In this document: one piece after another, positions 28,413 to 29,345 of the stretch | Layout: every line of letters starts with the position of its first letter | Position numbering within the stretch: the stretch's first letter is position 1 | IMG/VR virus record: IMGVR_UViG_3300008114_003575 | Coordinates: 1-29,345 of that record | Strand: one strand, 5' to 3' | Source: a virus | DNA: 29,345 nt | Program-made: the position numbers and the translations under genes | The notes under the pieces: model-generated | Seen by the model: only the letters and a program-made list of their open reading frames with translations | Database searches by the model: none | What the model was told of the DNA's origin: nothing

Positions 28413-29345
28413 TTATATAGAAAGGATTTTCCTCCAAAGAGGTTTTTTGGTGAACAGTACTTCAAATTTTAAGAAATTTCTATTTGCATTTCCAACTTCT
28501 ACAAAAGCTAATTTTTCCATAAAAGCAATCGTCTTATTAAAAGAAACTGGATCTATTATTTCTTGTGTCTCTTTAGCATCTTTATTTTCTACTATATAAA
28601 CTCCAGGTTCATTTTCTTTTGTCCTTCTACCTACAATAATAGTATTGTCTTCGAAACGCTTGTTAGGATCAATAAATACCCCTATTCTTCCTGCTATAGT
28701 TCCAATGAATCTAATTTGACCAGATAAACTAGTAATACGTAAATCCCCCTCATTATAAACAAATGAGGGATGGTCTTGAATTAAAGCCCCCGTAAATCCA
28801 CTACAGATAACAAAATCTCCAGGTCCTCTTCTCGATCTAGTTACTATCAGATTAGATCTAATTATAATAGAGTTTATTAGAATCTTAGATCCCTCTATTG
28901 AATCATTATTAGTGTATAATGGAAATTTAAGATTAGGAAATAATTTTACTAAAAATCTTTTCCATTTAGATTCTTTTAAAATTTCTTCTTGAGATTCTTC
29001 GGCTAGTTTATTATAAACATCAGACAATCTTTTATATCTTTGAATTGCTGCTTCATTCTCTAAAACAGGCATCATCATAGAAGAAGCATCAACACCATGA
29101 AAATAAGATAAATCTTTCTCTAATTCTTGATTCATTTTTGATGTCACCCTAAATGTTTGTAATTCAATAAATTTTGAAAATGTACTCAATGATAAGACTC
29201 CATATTCTTCACCTTGTGATCTCGATCCCCAATCATCATATGGTTTTTCATTATCTGGATAAGAAGTGAAGTCTAAATAGGTAATGATACCTGTTGATGT
29301 TTTAGTGTCTAAATTGCACGCTGTTTCTAAGAAATTCATATTCAT
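28413..29345 (-). CDS. T4 gp23/gp24-like major capsid or vertex protein, 5' partial
   Basis: 310 codons reach the window edge, and an ATG stands exactly at the edge. T4 gp23 is about 520 residues, so the true start is probably beyond. Conserved blocks in gp23 order: a TFRVTSKMNQELEKDLSYFHGVDA segment (matching the Y-T-x-E-L-x-Q-D-L…H-G-x-D-A of gp23), SNLIVTRSRRGPGDFVICS (gp23: T-x-R-G-x-G-N-F-I-V), then IAGRIGVFIDPNKR and NTIIVGRRTKEN…GVYIVEN (gp23: Y-R-V-Y-I-D…F-T-V-G-Y-K-G…G-I-Y-Y-A-P-Y). It would form the HK97-fold head shell. Whether it is the main or a vertex paralogue cannot be told here. Confidence 0.8.
   Translation of the reverse strand: MNMNFLETACNLDTKTSTGIITYLDFTSYPDNEKPYDDWGSRSQGEEYGVLSLSTFSKFIELQTFRVTSKMNQELEKDLSYFHGVDASSMMMPVLENEAAIQRYKRLSDVYNKLAEESQEEILKESKWKRFLVKLFPNLKFPLYTNNDSIEGSKILINSIIIRSNLIVTRSRRGPGDFVICSGFTGALIQDHPSFVYNEGDLRITSLSGQIRFIGTIAGRIGVFIDPNKRFEDNTIIVGRRTKENEPGVYIVENKDAKETQEIIDPVSFNKTIAFMEKLAFVEVGNANRNFLKFEVLFTKKPLWRKILSI

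Overview
This window reads as part of the genome of a large, AT-rich, T4-like tailed phage that infects a member of the Bacteroidota. Phage identity rests on a T4 gp23-type capsid protein at the right edge, a Dda-like helicase, a GH19 endolysin, an HNH homing-endonuclease remnant, and many small overlapping genes of unknown function. The host group is suggested by a 287-residue sigma factor with the size and sequence of Bacteroidota RpoD, a deoxyhypusine-synthase-like enzyme very close to the Bacteroidota type, and A-rich leaders with few Shine-Dalgarno sequences. No tRNA, CRISPR array, integrase, transposase or attachment site was seen. No gene-free stretch exceeds 300 bases; the longest is about 135 bases (5160-5295).

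Layout. 1-1660: the end of a Rossmann-fold methyltransferase-like gene, the RpoD-like sigma factor, and a hairpin-rich small membrane ORF. 1681-5787: a 550-residue helical protein, small membrane and secreted proteins, two short-tag proteins and an unknown gene, closed by two good terminators. 5899-7288: S-adenosylmethionine decarboxylase, a membrane coiled-coil protein on the minus strand, and a DUF1566/Lcl-like protein. 7292-9115 (minus): three genes, two with a tag-like N-terminus. 9171-11767: the deoxyhypusine/homospermidine synthase-like enzyme and two tagged hydrolases. 11870-15040: mostly unknown proteins and the frameshifted HNH gene. 15024-19909: a tight run of HAD-like hydrolase, SLOG-fold protein, ClpP-like protease, Dda-like helicase, membrane protein, zinc-ribbon protein and PPP-family phosphatase. 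19965-23096: a complete two-component system, made of a GAF-PAS-PAS histidine kinase, a lone receiver and a coiled-coil membrane protein. 23098-26769: structured RNA/terminator, membrane protein, lipoprotein, GH19 endolysin, YkuD-like protein and a tagged protein. 26771-29345 (minus): two unknown genes, a GT17-like glycosyltransferase and the gp23-like capsid protein.

Two systems stand out. First, at least five otherwise unrelated proteins, with three or four looser members, start with a shared peptide of about 15 residues: M-[KR]-[HY]-[LI]-x-x-[FI]-x-x-[FWY], followed by [VI]-x-E. This resembles the T4 capsid-targeting sequence and its prohead-protease cleavage site, and it is fused to cell-wall and hydrolase-like domains. 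It looks like a modular set of head-packaged, possibly injected, cargo enzymes. Second, the phage carries its own histidine kinase/receiver/membrane-adaptor operon, plus two polyamine enzymes and a host-type sigma factor, which suggests extensive reprogramming of host signalling, transcription and metabolism.

A recurring decamer, GGATATATAA, often preceded by G residues, lies upstream of five genes or gene groups, including the decarboxylase, kinase and endolysin. It is a candidate phage promoter element. All functional calls come from reading motifs by eye; no database search was possible.
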